This document shows positions 8,335-16,541 of a DNA stretch of 64,000 nt, piece by piece. A model generated the notes under the pieces. It did no database searches. It was not told the DNA's origin and saw only the letters and a list, made by a program, of their open reading frames with translations. The DNA comes from Scybalousia_A sp963540815 (GTDB lineage Bacteria > Bacteroidota > Bacteroidia > Bacteroidales > P3), in contig CAUTQY010000001.1 of the NCBI GenBank assembly GCA_963540815.1, positions 1 through 64,000 on the forward strand, written 5' to 3'. Numbering within the stretch: position 1 is the first letter of the stretch; each line of letters begins with the position of its first letter. Position numbers and translations under genes: made by a program.

Positions 8335-8342
8335 TACCTTTG
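8335..8342 (+). promoter_or_regulatory. -7 promoter box (TACCTTTG) for the MFS transporter gene
   Basis: TACCTTTG matches the Bacteroidetes -7 consensus, 24 nt upstream of the ATG at 8366. Its final G is the first base of a GTG that would otherwise extend the frame, which argues for the ATG as the real start. Confidence 0.6.
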
Positions 8343-8365
8343 TGCCGCAATATCGTGTAATAAAA

Positions 8366-9610
8366 ATGATAAAAAACAAATACATATTTTCTCTAACTAT
8401 AATAGGTATTTTATACTTCGTCTTTGGGTTTATAACTTGGTTAAACAATCAATTAATACCTTTCTTAAAAACCGCTTGTCAGTTGTCTGACACACAGGCT
8501 TATTTGGTTACATTTGCTTTTTATATTTCCTATTTTGTTATGGCTCTGCCCTCGGCAGGAATACTCAAACGAACAGGATTTGCAAAGGGAATGTCTTTGG
8601 GTCTTTTGGTAATGGCCATAGGTTGTATTATTTTTATTCCTGCAGCCTTGAGTAGAAATTATATGGTATTTCTTTTGGGGTTGTTTGTACAGGGTACGGG
8701 ATTATCTCTCTTGCAAACGTCGGCAAATCCTTATGTGACAATACTCGGTCCGATAGAATCGGCAACTCAAAGAATGTGTATTATGGGTTTGTTTAATAAA
8801 ATAGCGGGAATAATAGGCATATATATTTTTTCAAAGGCTTTGTTATCCGACTTTGACCTTGTAAGCAAAAATATAGGTACGGCTACAGGCTTGGAACAGA
8901 CAGAGTTGCTTAATGAGTTGGCAAACAGAATAGTTTTACCCTATATTGTTATGGTATTAGGTTTGGTTATTATTGCTATTATAGTGTATCTTGCCAAATT
9001 GCCAAATATCAACTCCTCTGAAAATAGTGCCGAATACAATACGGAAAAAAAGACAAAACTTCCTACCTACCTTTGGTTTGGAGTTTTAGCTCTATTCTTT
9101 TATGAAGGAGCAGAGGTTATGGCAATAGATACTCTTGTTCCGTACGGTAAATCCATAGGTTTATCCGATGTTACTTATTCAAAAATAGGAATGTTTGCAC
9201 TAGCGGCGCTTTTGGTTGGATATATTTCTACCATAATACTTATTCCAAAATATATAACACAGAGAAAAGCCCTTGTTTATTGCTCCGTTATTTCTCTTGT
9301 TTTTGTTTGCGTTGCCTTATTTACAACAGGTATAACCTCTTTGATATTTCTCATTCTTCTTTCCTTTTCCAATGCCGTAATGTGGGGAGCAATATGGGCT
9401 TTGGCAATAGACAAACTTGGCAAACACACCTCCTTTGCCTCCGCACTTTTGATAATGGCCATAGTGGGAGGAGCTTTAATTCCTTTGCTTTACGGAGCGA
9501 TGTCGGATATGTTGCGCTCAACACAGATTCCTTATGTAATTTTCTTACCTTGTTATTTGTTTATCCTATACTATGCACTCAGAGGATATAGGCTAAGTAA
9601 AGAAAAGTAG
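8366..9610 (+). CDS. FucP/GluP-type sugar MFS transporter
   Basis: About 414 residues with roughly twelve hydrophobic spans make this an inner-membrane secondary transporter. The family marks of the fucose-galactose-glucose/H+ branch are clear: ILYFVFGFITWLNNQLIPFLK in the first helix region, YFVMALPSAGILKRTGFAKG, and GLSLLQTSANPYVTILGP in the fourth to fifth helices. These are shared by GluP and FucP, which bring hexoses or fucose in with protons. The substrate cannot be told from sequence. The start at ATG 8366 is preferred over GTG 8342, which overlaps the promoter box. The gene is single, divergent from the Sel1 unit, and 57 nt upstream of clpX. Confidence 0.9.
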   Translation: MIKNKYIFSLTIIGILYFVFGFITWLNNQLIPFLKTACQLSDTQAYLVTFAFYISYFVMALPSAGILKRTGFAKGMSLGLLVMAIGCIIFIPAALSRNYMVFLLGLFVQGTGLSLLQTSANPYVTILGPIESATQRMCIMGLFNKIAGIIGIYIFSKALLSDFDLVSKNIGTATGLEQTELLNELANRIVLPYIVMVLGLVIIAIIVYLAKLPNINSSENSAEYNTEKKTKLPTYLWFGVLALFFYEGAEVMAIDTLVPYGKSIGLSDVTYSKIGMFALAALLVGYISTIILIPKYITQRKALVYCSVISLVFVCVALFTTGITSLIFLILLSFSNAVMWGAIWALAIDKLGKHTSFASALLIMAIVGGALIPLLYGAMSDMLRSTQIPYVIFLPCYLFILYYALRGYRLSKEK

Positions 9611-9667
9611 GAAAAATATTATAAAAAAACAGATAGACACCGAATCATAAAATCACTTAGAGTTAAG

Positions 9668-10912
9668 ATGGCCAAAGAGAAAAATTTGCACGAGATTTGT
9701 GCTTTTTGCGGAAAACCTATTAATCAAGTAAATAGATTCTATTCGTCTATGTTTCAAGGGGTGGGTATTTGTGACGGTTGTATAAGAGAAATAAACAAAA
9801 TAGCGGCAAAAGAACACGTACACATCAAGGAAAAGGAAGAAAATTTGGATTTGAAGACCCCAAAAGAAATATTTGATTTTCTCAATCAGTACGTAATAGG
9901 ACAAGACAGAGCAAAAAAAATACTTTCCGTAGCAGTGTATAACCACTATAAAAGGTTGAATTATATACTATCGGGTAAAAATACGGACGATGTTGAGTTG
10001 GAAAAATCCAACATAATAATGATAGGAGAAACAGGTACGGGTAAAACTTTGCTCGCAAGAACCATAGCCAACTTGTTGAATGTACCCTTTTGTATAGCAG
10101 ATGCCACAACTCTTACGCAGGCAGGTTATGTCGGTGAGGATGTGGAAAACATTCTTACTCGTTTGCTACAAAATGCAAATTACGATGTAAATAAGGCTGA
10201 AAAAGGAATAGTTTTTATTGACGAAATAGATAAAATAGCTCGCAAAGGTGACAACCCTTCCATAACAAGAGACGTTAGCGGTGAAGGGGTACAGCAATCC
10301 TTGCTTAAAATCTTGGAAGGTACTATGGTAAACGTACCACCGGAGGGGGGAAGAAAACACCCGGAGCAACAATTCATCCAAGTAAACACTCGCAATATTC
10401 TTTTTATTGCGGCAGGTGCCTTTGACGGTATTGAAAGAAATATTGCCTCTCGTATGAATTCCAATGCCGTTGGATTTTCGGAGTCACTAAAAAGAGATAA
10501 TATTAACACCGACGAATTTTTGAAATATGTCCGGCCTCAAGACCTTAAAAAATTCGGACTTATACCCGAACTTATAGGGAGGTTTCCCGTACTGACTTGT
10601 TTGGATAAATTGGGTGCCAAAGCCCTCAAAAGAATACTTACGGAGCCCAAAAATGCAATAACCAAACAATACCAAAAACTCTTTGAAATGGATAACAAAA
10701 AGTTGATATTTCAAGATGAGGCTTTGGACTATTTTGTTGATATTTCTTTGAAATATTCTTTGGGGGCAAGGGGACTGCGTTCCATAATGGAAAACGTTAT
10801 GAACGATTTGATGTTTTCTATTCCGGAAGACAAAAAAAACAAAGAAATTGTTATTACAAAAGATTATGCGGAAAAAATATTGGATACGGATTTGTTGAAA
10901 CAAGGCAAATAA
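9668..10912 (+). CDS. clpX: ATP-dependent Clp protease ATPase subunit ClpX
   Basis: The 414-residue protein is a complete ClpX unfoldase. The N-terminal zinc finger has cysteines at 11, 14, 35 and 38. The AAA+ core shows Walker A GETGTGKT, Walker B VFIDEIDKIA, the GYVGEDVE pore motif, the RKHPEQQF loop and the sensor stretch GLIPELIGRFPV. A VGF tripeptide stands where E. coli has the IGF loop that docks on ClpP. In most bacteria clpX follows clpP. No clpP is found here: the gene sits between a sugar transporter and a DUF4294 gene, so ClpP must be encoded elsewhere. The next gene starts 16 nt downstream, suggesting co-transcription. Confidence 0.97.
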   Translation: MAKEKNLHEICAFCGKPINQVNRFYSSMFQGVGICDGCIREINKIAAKEHVHIKEKEENLDLKTPKEIFDFLNQYVIGQDRAKKILSVAVYNHYKRLNYILSGKNTDDVELEKSNIIMIGETGTGKTLLARTIANLLNVPFCIADATTLTQAGYVGEDVENILTRLLQNANYDVNKAEKGIVFIDEIDKIARKGDNPSITRDVSGEGVQQSLLKILEGTMVNVPPEGGRKHPEQQFIQVNTRNILFIAAGAFDGIERNIASRMNSNAVGFSESLKRDNINTDEFLKYVRPQDLKKFGLIPELIGRFPVLTCLDKLGAKALKRILTEPKNAITKQYQKLFEMDNKKLIFQDEALDYFVDISLKYSLGARGLRSIMENVMNDLMFSIPEDKKNKEIVITKDYAEKILDTDLLKQGK

Positions 10913-10928
10913 AAAACTATTCATAGAG

Positions 10929-11516
10929 ATGAAAAAACTATTGAGTTTTATTTTTTTATTTTTTTGTTTTATTATATCGTTTTGTCAAAACACGGGAGGT
11001 ATAACCGTTTTTGCTACCGTTTATCAAGGGGATACTATTCCCATGGCATACTTGGACCCGATATTGGTAACAAGTTATATAAATCCTTTAACTCCGCAAG
11101 AGCAAACTAAATATGCAAAACTTATAAGAGATGTAAAAAAAATATACCCGTACGCAAAAAAAACGGAAAGTCTTTTGAATAGTTATTCTCGTATAATAGC
11201 CAACGCACAAAACGAGTCTCAAAAAGAAAAGATAAGAAAACAGGCTATGAAGGATATAGAAAACAAATTTTCTGCCGACATAAAAAAATTAAAAAAACGA
11301 CAAGGCAAAATACTCGTTAAACTCATACACAGACAAACCGGAATAAGTTCATATACACTGATTAAAAATTTTGCGGGAGGAACAAAAGGCACTTTTATTA
11401 ATCTTACCACAAAAGCGATGGGTATTAATCTAAAGGCAACTTTTGACCCAACTAATAACGAAGAAGACCGCATTATAGACCGCATAGTTTATTGTATAGA
11501 CAATAACAAATTATAA
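10929..11516 (+). CDS. DUF4294 domain protein, exported
   Basis: This 195-residue protein has a signal peptide (MKKLLSFIFLFFCFIISFCQ) followed by the DUF4294 pattern typical of Bacteroidetes: GDTIPMAYLDPILVTS, then a charged helical part KYAKLIRDVKKIYPYAKKTESLL and the block KLIHRQTGISSYTLIKNFAGG. The family has no established function known to me. It is probably periplasmic or attached to the outer membrane. It lies between clpX and an NlpC/P60 gene with 16 nt and about 20 nt gaps, so the three may form one unit. Confidence 0.85.
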   Translation: MKKLLSFIFLFFCFIISFCQNTGGITVFATVYQGDTIPMAYLDPILVTSYINPLTPQEQTKYAKLIRDVKKIYPYAKKTESLLNSYSRIIANAQNESQKEKIRKQAMKDIENKFSADIKKLKKRQGKILVKLIHRQTGISSYTLIKNFAGGTKGTFINLTTKAMGINLKATFDPTNNEEDRIIDRIVYCIDNNKL

Positions 11517-11535
11517 CTTGCAAAAACATAATTTT

Positions 11536-12282
11536 ATGAAATATGGGTATTGTTTTATGGGTATTTGTCCCGTACGCAATGAGGCTTGTAGTTTAAGCGA
11601 ACAGGTTACTCAACTTGTTTTCGGGGATATTGTAGAAATTACAGCCACTAAAAACGATTGGTTGCAAATACGCAATATTGCAGATAACTATCAGGGGTAT
11701 ATAGACAAAAGAAATATCTTGCCCGTACAAAGAATAAGAAAACATAAATATTTTTCCACTTCCATGTTTTCCTGCATACAAATGGATAAAGAATTAGTGG
11801 CAATTGGTTTGGGGGCAAAAATAATAGACAAAAAATTTGCTATCGGAGGACATAATTTTACCGTGCAAAACTCCGAGTTAAGTACAATAAAACCCTTCAA
11901 CAAAGAGAATTTAAGAGATATTGTTCTACCTTTGCTTAACACACCCTATCTTTGGGGGGGCAAGAGTATTATGGGTATGGATTGTTCCGGCCTTACTCAA
12001 TTGATTTTTTCCATATTCGGTATTGATTTACAAAGAGATGCAAGCAAACAAGCCTTGCAAGGAAAAAATATAAAAACATTTGATTTGGCAAAAGAAGGAG
12101 ATTTGTTGTTTTTTGGAGAAAACGATAAACATATTGCCCATGTAGGTATTTTTTTGGAACCTCGTTTTATAATACATGCAAGCGGAAGAGTAAGAATAGA
12201 TACAGTAGATAAAAAAGGTATAATATCTCACGATACGGGATTATATTCTCATACCCTACAAGCAATAAAAAGAATGATTTAA
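11536..12282 (+). CDS. NlpC/P60 family cell-wall hydrolase with SH3-like N-terminus
   Basis: About 248 residues. The N-terminal part (EQVTQLVFGDIVEITATKND, WLQIRN, YQGYIDKRNI) is an SH3b-like targeting domain. The C-terminal NlpC/P60 domain shows the catalytic Cys in MDCSGLTQLIF, the His in HIAHVGIFL, and a further polar residue in IIHASGRVRID. The preceding YLWGGKS word is typical. Such enzymes cut peptidoglycan stem peptides, often between D-Glu and diaminopimelate. No signal peptide is visible from either start, so the enzyme may work in the cytoplasm on recycled muropeptides, as for YkfC-like proteins. I chose ATG 11536; a TTG at 11518 would add six residues and sit 1 nt after the previous stop. 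Confidence 0.88.
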   Translation: MKYGYCFMGICPVRNEACSLSEQVTQLVFGDIVEITATKNDWLQIRNIADNYQGYIDKRNILPVQRIRKHKYFSTSMFSCIQMDKELVAIGLGAKIIDKKFAIGGHNFTVQNSELSTIKPFNKENLRDIVLPLLNTPYLWGGKSIMGMDCSGLTQLIFSIFGIDLQRDASKQALQGKNIKTFDLAKEGDLLFFGENDKHIAHVGIFLEPRFIIHASGRVRIDTVDKKGIISHDTGLYSHTLQAIKRMI

Positions 12283-12320
12283 TCGCAAAAAGACACATTG
12301 TTTTTTGTCTGTTATTATAA

Positions 12321-12368
12321 AAAAACAAGCAACACTACGAACGTGTATCATAACGTTCCGTAGTGTTG
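12321..12368 (-). terminator. Intrinsic terminator between convergent NlpC/P60 and aminotransferase genes
   Basis: Arms 12330-12344 and 12353-12368 form a 15-bp stem with one bulged base. On the minus strand the stem is followed by TTGTTTTTTT, which fits termination of the aminotransferase transcript. It may also stop plus-strand transcription less well. Confidence 0.75.
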
Positions 12369-12393
12369 TCTACAGTTAATAATCAATAAAAAT

Positions 12394-13593
12394 TTATTTC
12401 AATTTTTCAACACAAGTTTTTATTCTTTGCATAGCCTCTCTTATGTTTTCGTCAGAAGTTGCGTATGACATACGAAAACATTCCGGTGAGCCGAAAGCAT
12501 CTCCTCCTACAACTGCAACGTGTCCCTCTTCCAAAAGATACATAGCAAAATCGGTTGAATTGTTTATTTTTCTTTTTCCGAAAGACTTACCAAAGAAGTA
12601 TGAGCATTTAGGGAACAGGTAAAAGGCACCTTGGGGTTCGTTTACTTCAAACCCTTTTATTTCCTTTGCCAAAGAAACTATCAAATCTTTTCTTCTCTCA
12701 AAAGCCTTACGCATTTGTTCTACACAATCCTGAGGCATGTTGTACGCAGCCTCCGCCGCTTTTTGTGAAACGGAACAAGGACCGCTTGTATATTGTCCTT
12801 GCAGTTTGTTGCAAGCCTTTACTATTTCCGTAGGAGCGGCGATAAAACCGATACGCCAACCCGTCATAGCATAAGCTTTGCTTACTCCGTTTACTATTAT
12901 GCAACGCTCTTTCATACCCTGACAAGAAGCCAAAGAAATATGGGGAGTGTTTGTATAATTCAAATGTTCGTATATCTCATCGCAAAGGACATAAACCTGA
13001 GGATGTTTTCTCAAAACCTTAGCCAATGATTCCATTTCTTGTTTGGTGTAAACGGCACCCGTAGGATTGGAAGGAGAGCAAAGAATAAGTATTTTGGTTT
13101 TTTCCGTAATTGTATCTTCCAACTGTTGAGCGGTAATTTTGAAATCTTGCTCTATTTTAGCCTCCACAAAAACAGGTTTGCCGTCTGCCATCAAGACCAT
13201 TTGAGGATAGGAAACCCAATAAGGAGCAGGAATTATTACCTCATCACCAGAGGAAATAATAGCCATAAGCGTATTGCAAACACTTTGTTTTGCACCATTG
13301 GAAACAAGTATTTGCTCCGGTGTATAATCAAGATTATTTTCTCGTTTCAGTTTATTTGCTATTGCTTTTTTCAATTCCACATAGCCCGGTACCGGAGAAT
13401 AACGAGTATAATTATCATCTATTGCCTGTTTGGCAGCCTGTTTGATATGCTCGGGAGTGTTAAAATCAGGCTCACCAACACTCATATTAATAATATCTAT
13501 ACCTTGTGCTTTAAGTTCGGAACTTCTTTGACTCATAGCCAGCGTTGCCGAAGGAGACAGTCTATTGATTCTGTCTGATAAAAGATTACTCAT
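12394..13593 (-). CDS. Pyridoxal-phosphate class I aminotransferase (aspartate aminotransferase-like)
   Basis: This 399-residue protein is a fold-type I aminotransferase of the subgroup that includes thermophile-type aspartate aminotransferase. Visible landmarks are NMSVGEPDFNTP near the N-terminus, YSPVPGYVELKKAIA, SNGAKQ (phosphate contact), SPSNPTGAV, CDEIYEH (Asp contacting the pyridine nitrogen), and the PLP-binding lysine in NGVSKAYAMTGWRIGF (Lys239). The likely reaction is aspartate plus 2-oxoglutarate to oxaloacetate plus glutamate, in the cytoplasm. Prephenate or alanine specificity cannot be excluded from sequence. It follows the M20 dipeptidase gene by 65 nt on the same strand and ends at a strong terminator. 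Confidence 0.92.
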   Translation of the reverse strand: MSNLLSDRINRLSPSATLAMSQRSSELKAQGIDIINMSVGEPDFNTPEHIKQAAKQAIDDNYTRYSPVPGYVELKKAIANKLKRENNLDYTPEQILVSNGAKQSVCNTLMAIISSGDEVIIPAPYWVSYPQMVLMADGKPVFVEAKIEQDFKITAQQLEDTITEKTKILILCSPSNPTGAVYTKQEMESLAKVLRKHPQVYVLCDEIYEHLNYTNTPHISLASCQGMKERCIIVNGVSKAYAMTGWRIGFIAAPTEIVKACNKLQGQYTSGPCSVSQKAAEAAYNMPQDCVEQMRKAFERRKDLIVSLAKEIKGFEVNEPQGAFYLFPKCSYFFGKSFGKRKINNSTDFAMYLLEEGHVAVVGGDAFGSPECFRMSYATSDENIREAMQRIKTCVEKLK

Positions 13594-13658
13594 AATTTTA
13601 TTTATTTTTAAAAGATTATTAGATTTGGTTCGTCATACAAACCGTTTATGTTTATTTT

Positions 13659-15029
13659 TTATTTTTTCATTATTTCCGCATACTCTTCATAGAAATATGT
13701 TATTGATTCTATTCCGTTAAAAAACTGTTGCAAAGGATAATTTTCATTCGGAGAATGTATAGCATCGCTTCCCAATCCAAAACCCATTAATATGGATTTT
13801 ATTCCCAAAATTCTTTCAAACCCCGCAACGATAGGAATACTTCCGCCCGAGCGTGTAGGTATGGGTCGCTTGCCGTAAGTTCTTTGCATTGCTTTTTCGG
13901 CTGCCTTGTAAGCCGGCAAATCCAAAGGAGAGACGTAGGCATAACCTCCGTGCAAAGGAGTAACCTCCACTCTTACACACTTCGGAGCAATGGCTTTTAT
14001 ATGTTTTTTTACTCTTTCCGTTATTACGTTAAAATCTTGGTCGGGAACAAGTCTAAACGAAATCTTGGCATGTGCAACGGAAGGGATAACGGTTTTTGCT
14101 CCTTCACCGGTATAGCCTCCCCAAATACCGCAGACATCAAAGGAAGGTCGTATTCCCGTACGTTCTATTGTACTATATCCTTTTTCGCCATGCAAGGAAG
14201 GAGAACCCGTAACGTCCAAGTAAGATTTCTCATCAAAAGGAGCTTTTGCCATCAACTCTCTTTCCTGCTTGGAAAGTTCTATAACCTCTTTATAAAAGTC
14301 GGGCACCGTACAACGATTGTCTTGGTCTTGTAGTTGAGAAATTATTTTGCAAAGTATGTTTATAGGGTTGGCAACTGCTCCTCCGTAAAGTCCCGAGTGC
14401 AAATCCGCCCTAGGACCGCTAACCTTTACTTCTATGTAGCCCAAACCTCTAAGTCCTGCCGTTATGGAAGGAGTATCCTTGTTTATCATAGAAGTATCAC
14501 TAACAAGAATAATATCCGCTTTCAACAATTTTTTGTTTCTCTCGCAAAAACCGTACAAAGCGCCGGAACCTATTTCCTCTTCGCCTTCAAGCATAAATTT
14601 TACATTACATCTCAGTTTGCCGCTTTTAACCATGTATTCAAAAGCCTTTGCTTGCATAAAGGATTGTCCCTTATCGTCGTCCGCTCCTCTTGCCCATATT
14701 ATATCATCTTTTACCACAGGTTCAAAAGGCCCCGTCCTCCATTCCTCTATAGGGTCTATCGGCATAACGTCATAGTGCCCGTAAACCAAAACTGTGGTAT
14801 ATTCTTTGCTGAGAAATTTTTCACCGTAAACCACAGGATTCGTTTCCGTTGGCATTACCTCGGCTTTGTCCACACCTGCCATAAGAAGTAATTCTTTCCA
14901 ACGATTGGCACATCTCACCATATCTTCTTTGTGTTCGGTTTGAGATGAAATAGAAGGTATTCTGATAAGCGAAAACAACTCCTCCAAAAATCTATCCTTA
15001 TTTTCTTGTATATAACTTTTTACTCCCAT
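13659..15029 (-). CDS. M20 family metallodipeptidase
   Basis: The 456-residue protein is a dinuclear zinc peptidase of the M20A/ArgE-DapE-CPG2 group, close to the carnosinase-like dipeptidases. Metal-binding motifs are seen in VYGHYDVMPIDP (His and catalytic Asp), WARGADDDKGQ (bridging Asp), MLEGEEEIGS (general-base Glu pair), and SDAIHSPNE near the C-terminus. The lid domain carries GLRGLGYIEVKVSGPRADLHSG. It should cleave dipeptides in the cytoplasm; no signal peptide is present. Neighbours on the same strand are a SPOR-like protein upstream and the aminotransferase downstream, so peptide use feeding amino-acid turnover is a reasonable but unproven link. Confidence 0.9.
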   Translation of the reverse strand: MGVKSYIQENKDRFLEELFSLIRIPSISSQTEHKEDMVRCANRWKELLLMAGVDKAEVMPTETNPVVYGEKFLSKEYTTVLVYGHYDVMPIDPIEEWRTGPFEPVVKDDIIWARGADDDKGQSFMQAKAFEYMVKSGKLRCNVKFMLEGEEEIGSGALYGFCERNKKLLKADIILVSDTSMINKDTPSITAGLRGLGYIEVKVSGPRADLHSGLYGGAVANPINILCKIISQLQDQDNRCTVPDFYKEVIELSKQERELMAKAPFDEKSYLDVTGSPSLHGEKGYSTIERTGIRPSFDVCGIWGGYTGEGAKTVIPSVAHAKISFRLVPDQDFNVITERVKKHIKAIAPKCVRVEVTPLHGGYAYVSPLDLPAYKAAEKAMQRTYGKRPIPTRSGGSIPIVAGFERILGIKSILMGFGLGSDAIHSPNENYPLQQFFNGIESITYFYEEYAEIMKK

Positions 15030-15083
15030 AATGTTTATTATCTTTTATGTTTATGAATTTCTACTTGTAAAACAAAATATATC

Positions 15084-15560
15084 TTAGTCAAAAGTTTCTT
15101 GATTGGTCTCCAAATCTTCTTCAAAATATTCCGGCAGTTGCAAATCCTCCATACTTATTGTAGGAGCGTTGACATAATCCTGAATTATAACAGCCGAATT
15201 TATTTGAGGTTTTATTTGTATAAGTAACGCATAAGCATCCAATCTGGTTGGAAAATCGCCGATTTTTACGCTAAAAAACGGTTCGTCAAAAACTACATAA
15301 ACTCTTTGCGAAGGAAAAATCTCCAAAAGATTATTTTTTAAATCAAAGGCTTGATTTTTAGCGTTCTCTCCCGTAAACTTTGCAACTTTAATTCTATATC
15401 CTGCAAAAGTCTTGGCAATGGAATTATAGGCTATGTGTTGCTCCAAAATTGTTTGCAATCTGCCGTCGGCAACCACTTCCACTTGTGCAAACGCCCTACC
15501 GAAGCCCAAACACAGCACTAAGGCAAAAAGACTCGTCAATATATACCTAATGGAGGACAT
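15084..15560 (-). CDS. Exported SPOR-domain-like protein
   Basis: The 158-residue protein has a signal peptide (MSSIRYILTSLFALVLCLG, cleavage near AFAQ). A compact domain follows, GYRIKVAKFTGENAKNQAFD ... VYVVFDEPFFSVKIGDFPTR ... AYALLIQIK, which has the repeated beta-alpha-beta plan and the KIGDF-type word of SPOR domains. SPOR domains bind denuded glycan strands of peptidoglycan at the division site. The acidic tail (EYFEEDLETNQETFD) is not conserved in the family as far as I know. It lies 15 nt downstream of the universal stress protein gene. The domain call is by pattern and would benefit from an HMM search. Confidence 0.75.
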   Translation of the reverse strand: MSSIRYILTSLFALVLCLGFGRAFAQVEVVADGRLQTILEQHIAYNSIAKTFAGYRIKVAKFTGENAKNQAFDLKNNLLEIFPSQRVYVVFDEPFFSVKIGDFPTRLDAYALLIQIKPQINSAVIIQDYVNAPTISMEDLQLPEYFEEDLETNQETFD

Positions 15561-15575
15561 AATAAAATCAGGTAT

Positions 15576-16406
15576 TCATATGCTATAAGCTCCCGTTTGT
15601 CTTGGAGAAATGGTTAAAACAGGATAAGGAGAAAGATTTATCATTTGCTGAGCGTATGGTCCCAAGAAGAAAAGGTTGGAAAGAGTTTTTTCTTGTTCGG
15701 TCATAATTACAATCATATCCGCATTTACCTCTTTGGCATAGTCCAATGTAGTAAGAGTGACATTGTCCGATTCTCTCATTTGCAAGGTAAATTTCAAACC
15801 CTTTTTTGTAAGAAAATTCTCTACATTTTCCACATATTTATAAACCAAATCCGATAAAGATTTATTGTTCTTATGGGACAACAAACCCAATATTCTGATT
15901 GTTGTACCGGGAAACATTCTTGCAAAATCCACTGTCCAAGGCGCTTTTTGACGAGTTTCCTCCGTAGAATCTATGGGTAAAATAATATTTTCCAACGGTT
16001 TGTTAAAATCAAAGTTTTCTCTTATACTAATTACGGGTACGGAAGAATCATTTATTGTTTTAAAAGTATTTGCCCCTGCAAATCTTTCGTCATAACCGCT
16101 ATTCCCATTTGTTCCAAGTACGACAAGATAAGGTTTTGTTTGATTAATATATTTTACCAAAACGGAATGCACCCTTCTGCCTTTTGTAATTTCATACGAA
16201 ATAGTTCCCTGTGATAAAACCTTACCAAAAGAGACACAAAAGTCTTTTAATATTGATTCTGCCTCTCGTTTATCTTTTTCTATGGTTTCCACCCATATCA
16301 TTTTTATATCCGCACCTGTCCTATTGGCAATATCCGCAGCAAGCCTTAAAGCCGTTATGGAAGCATTGGAAAAATCTATGCAAACCAAAATCTCTTTACT
16401 CATCAT
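15576..16406 (-). CDS. Universal stress protein with two UspA domains
   Basis: About 276 residues hold two UspA-like halves. The first begins EILVCIDFSNASITALRLAADIA and contains VVLGTNGNSG; the second begins LENIILPIDSTEETRQKAPW and contains MIVIMTEQ with PVLTISPRQ at the end. The ATP-binding GxxG(S/T) word of Usp proteins is only partly kept. These cytoplasmic proteins respond to starvation or stress by unknown means. Two adjacent ATG codons (16406, 16403) are the likely start, because the promoter box at 16431-16438 covers the upstream in-frame start at 16433. The gene is divergent from the helix-hairpin-helix gene. Confidence 0.85.
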   Translation of the reverse strand: MMSKEILVCIDFSNASITALRLAADIANRTGADIKMIWVETIEKDKREAESILKDFCVSFGKVLSQGTISYEITKGRRVHSVLVKYINQTKPYLVVLGTNGNSGYDERFAGANTFKTINDSSVPVISIRENFDFNKPLENIILPIDSTEETRQKAPWTVDFARMFPGTTIRILGLLSHKNNKSLSDLVYKYVENVENFLTKKGLKFTLQMRESDNVTLTTLDYAKEVNADMIVIMTEQEKTLSNLFFLGPYAQQMINLSPYPVLTISPRQTGAYSI

Positions 16407-16430
16407 ACTTAGTTTTTTAAATGTTTTGTG

Positions 16431-16438
16431 CAAAGGTA
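16431..16438 (-). promoter_or_regulatory. -7 promoter box (TACCTTTG) for the universal stress protein gene
   Basis: The minus strand reads TACCTTTG 25 nt upstream of the ATG at 16406, a full match to TAnnTTTG. Confidence 0.6.
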
Positions 16439-16508
16439 ATTATTTTTTATTAAAAAACAATACAATATTCTTAAAAATCTTTGGCGAAAGACAAAAAGTA
16501 AAGTTTCG

Positions 16509-16516
16509 TATCTTTG
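16509..16516 (+). promoter_or_regulatory. -7 promoter box (TATCTTTG) for the HHH/barrel gene
   Basis: TATCTTTG lies 25 nt upstream of the ATG at 16542. It pairs divergently with the minus-strand box at 16431-16438 over about 70 nt. Confidence 0.6.
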
Positions 16517-16541
16517 CAACAAAAAAAGAAAACTGCTATAG

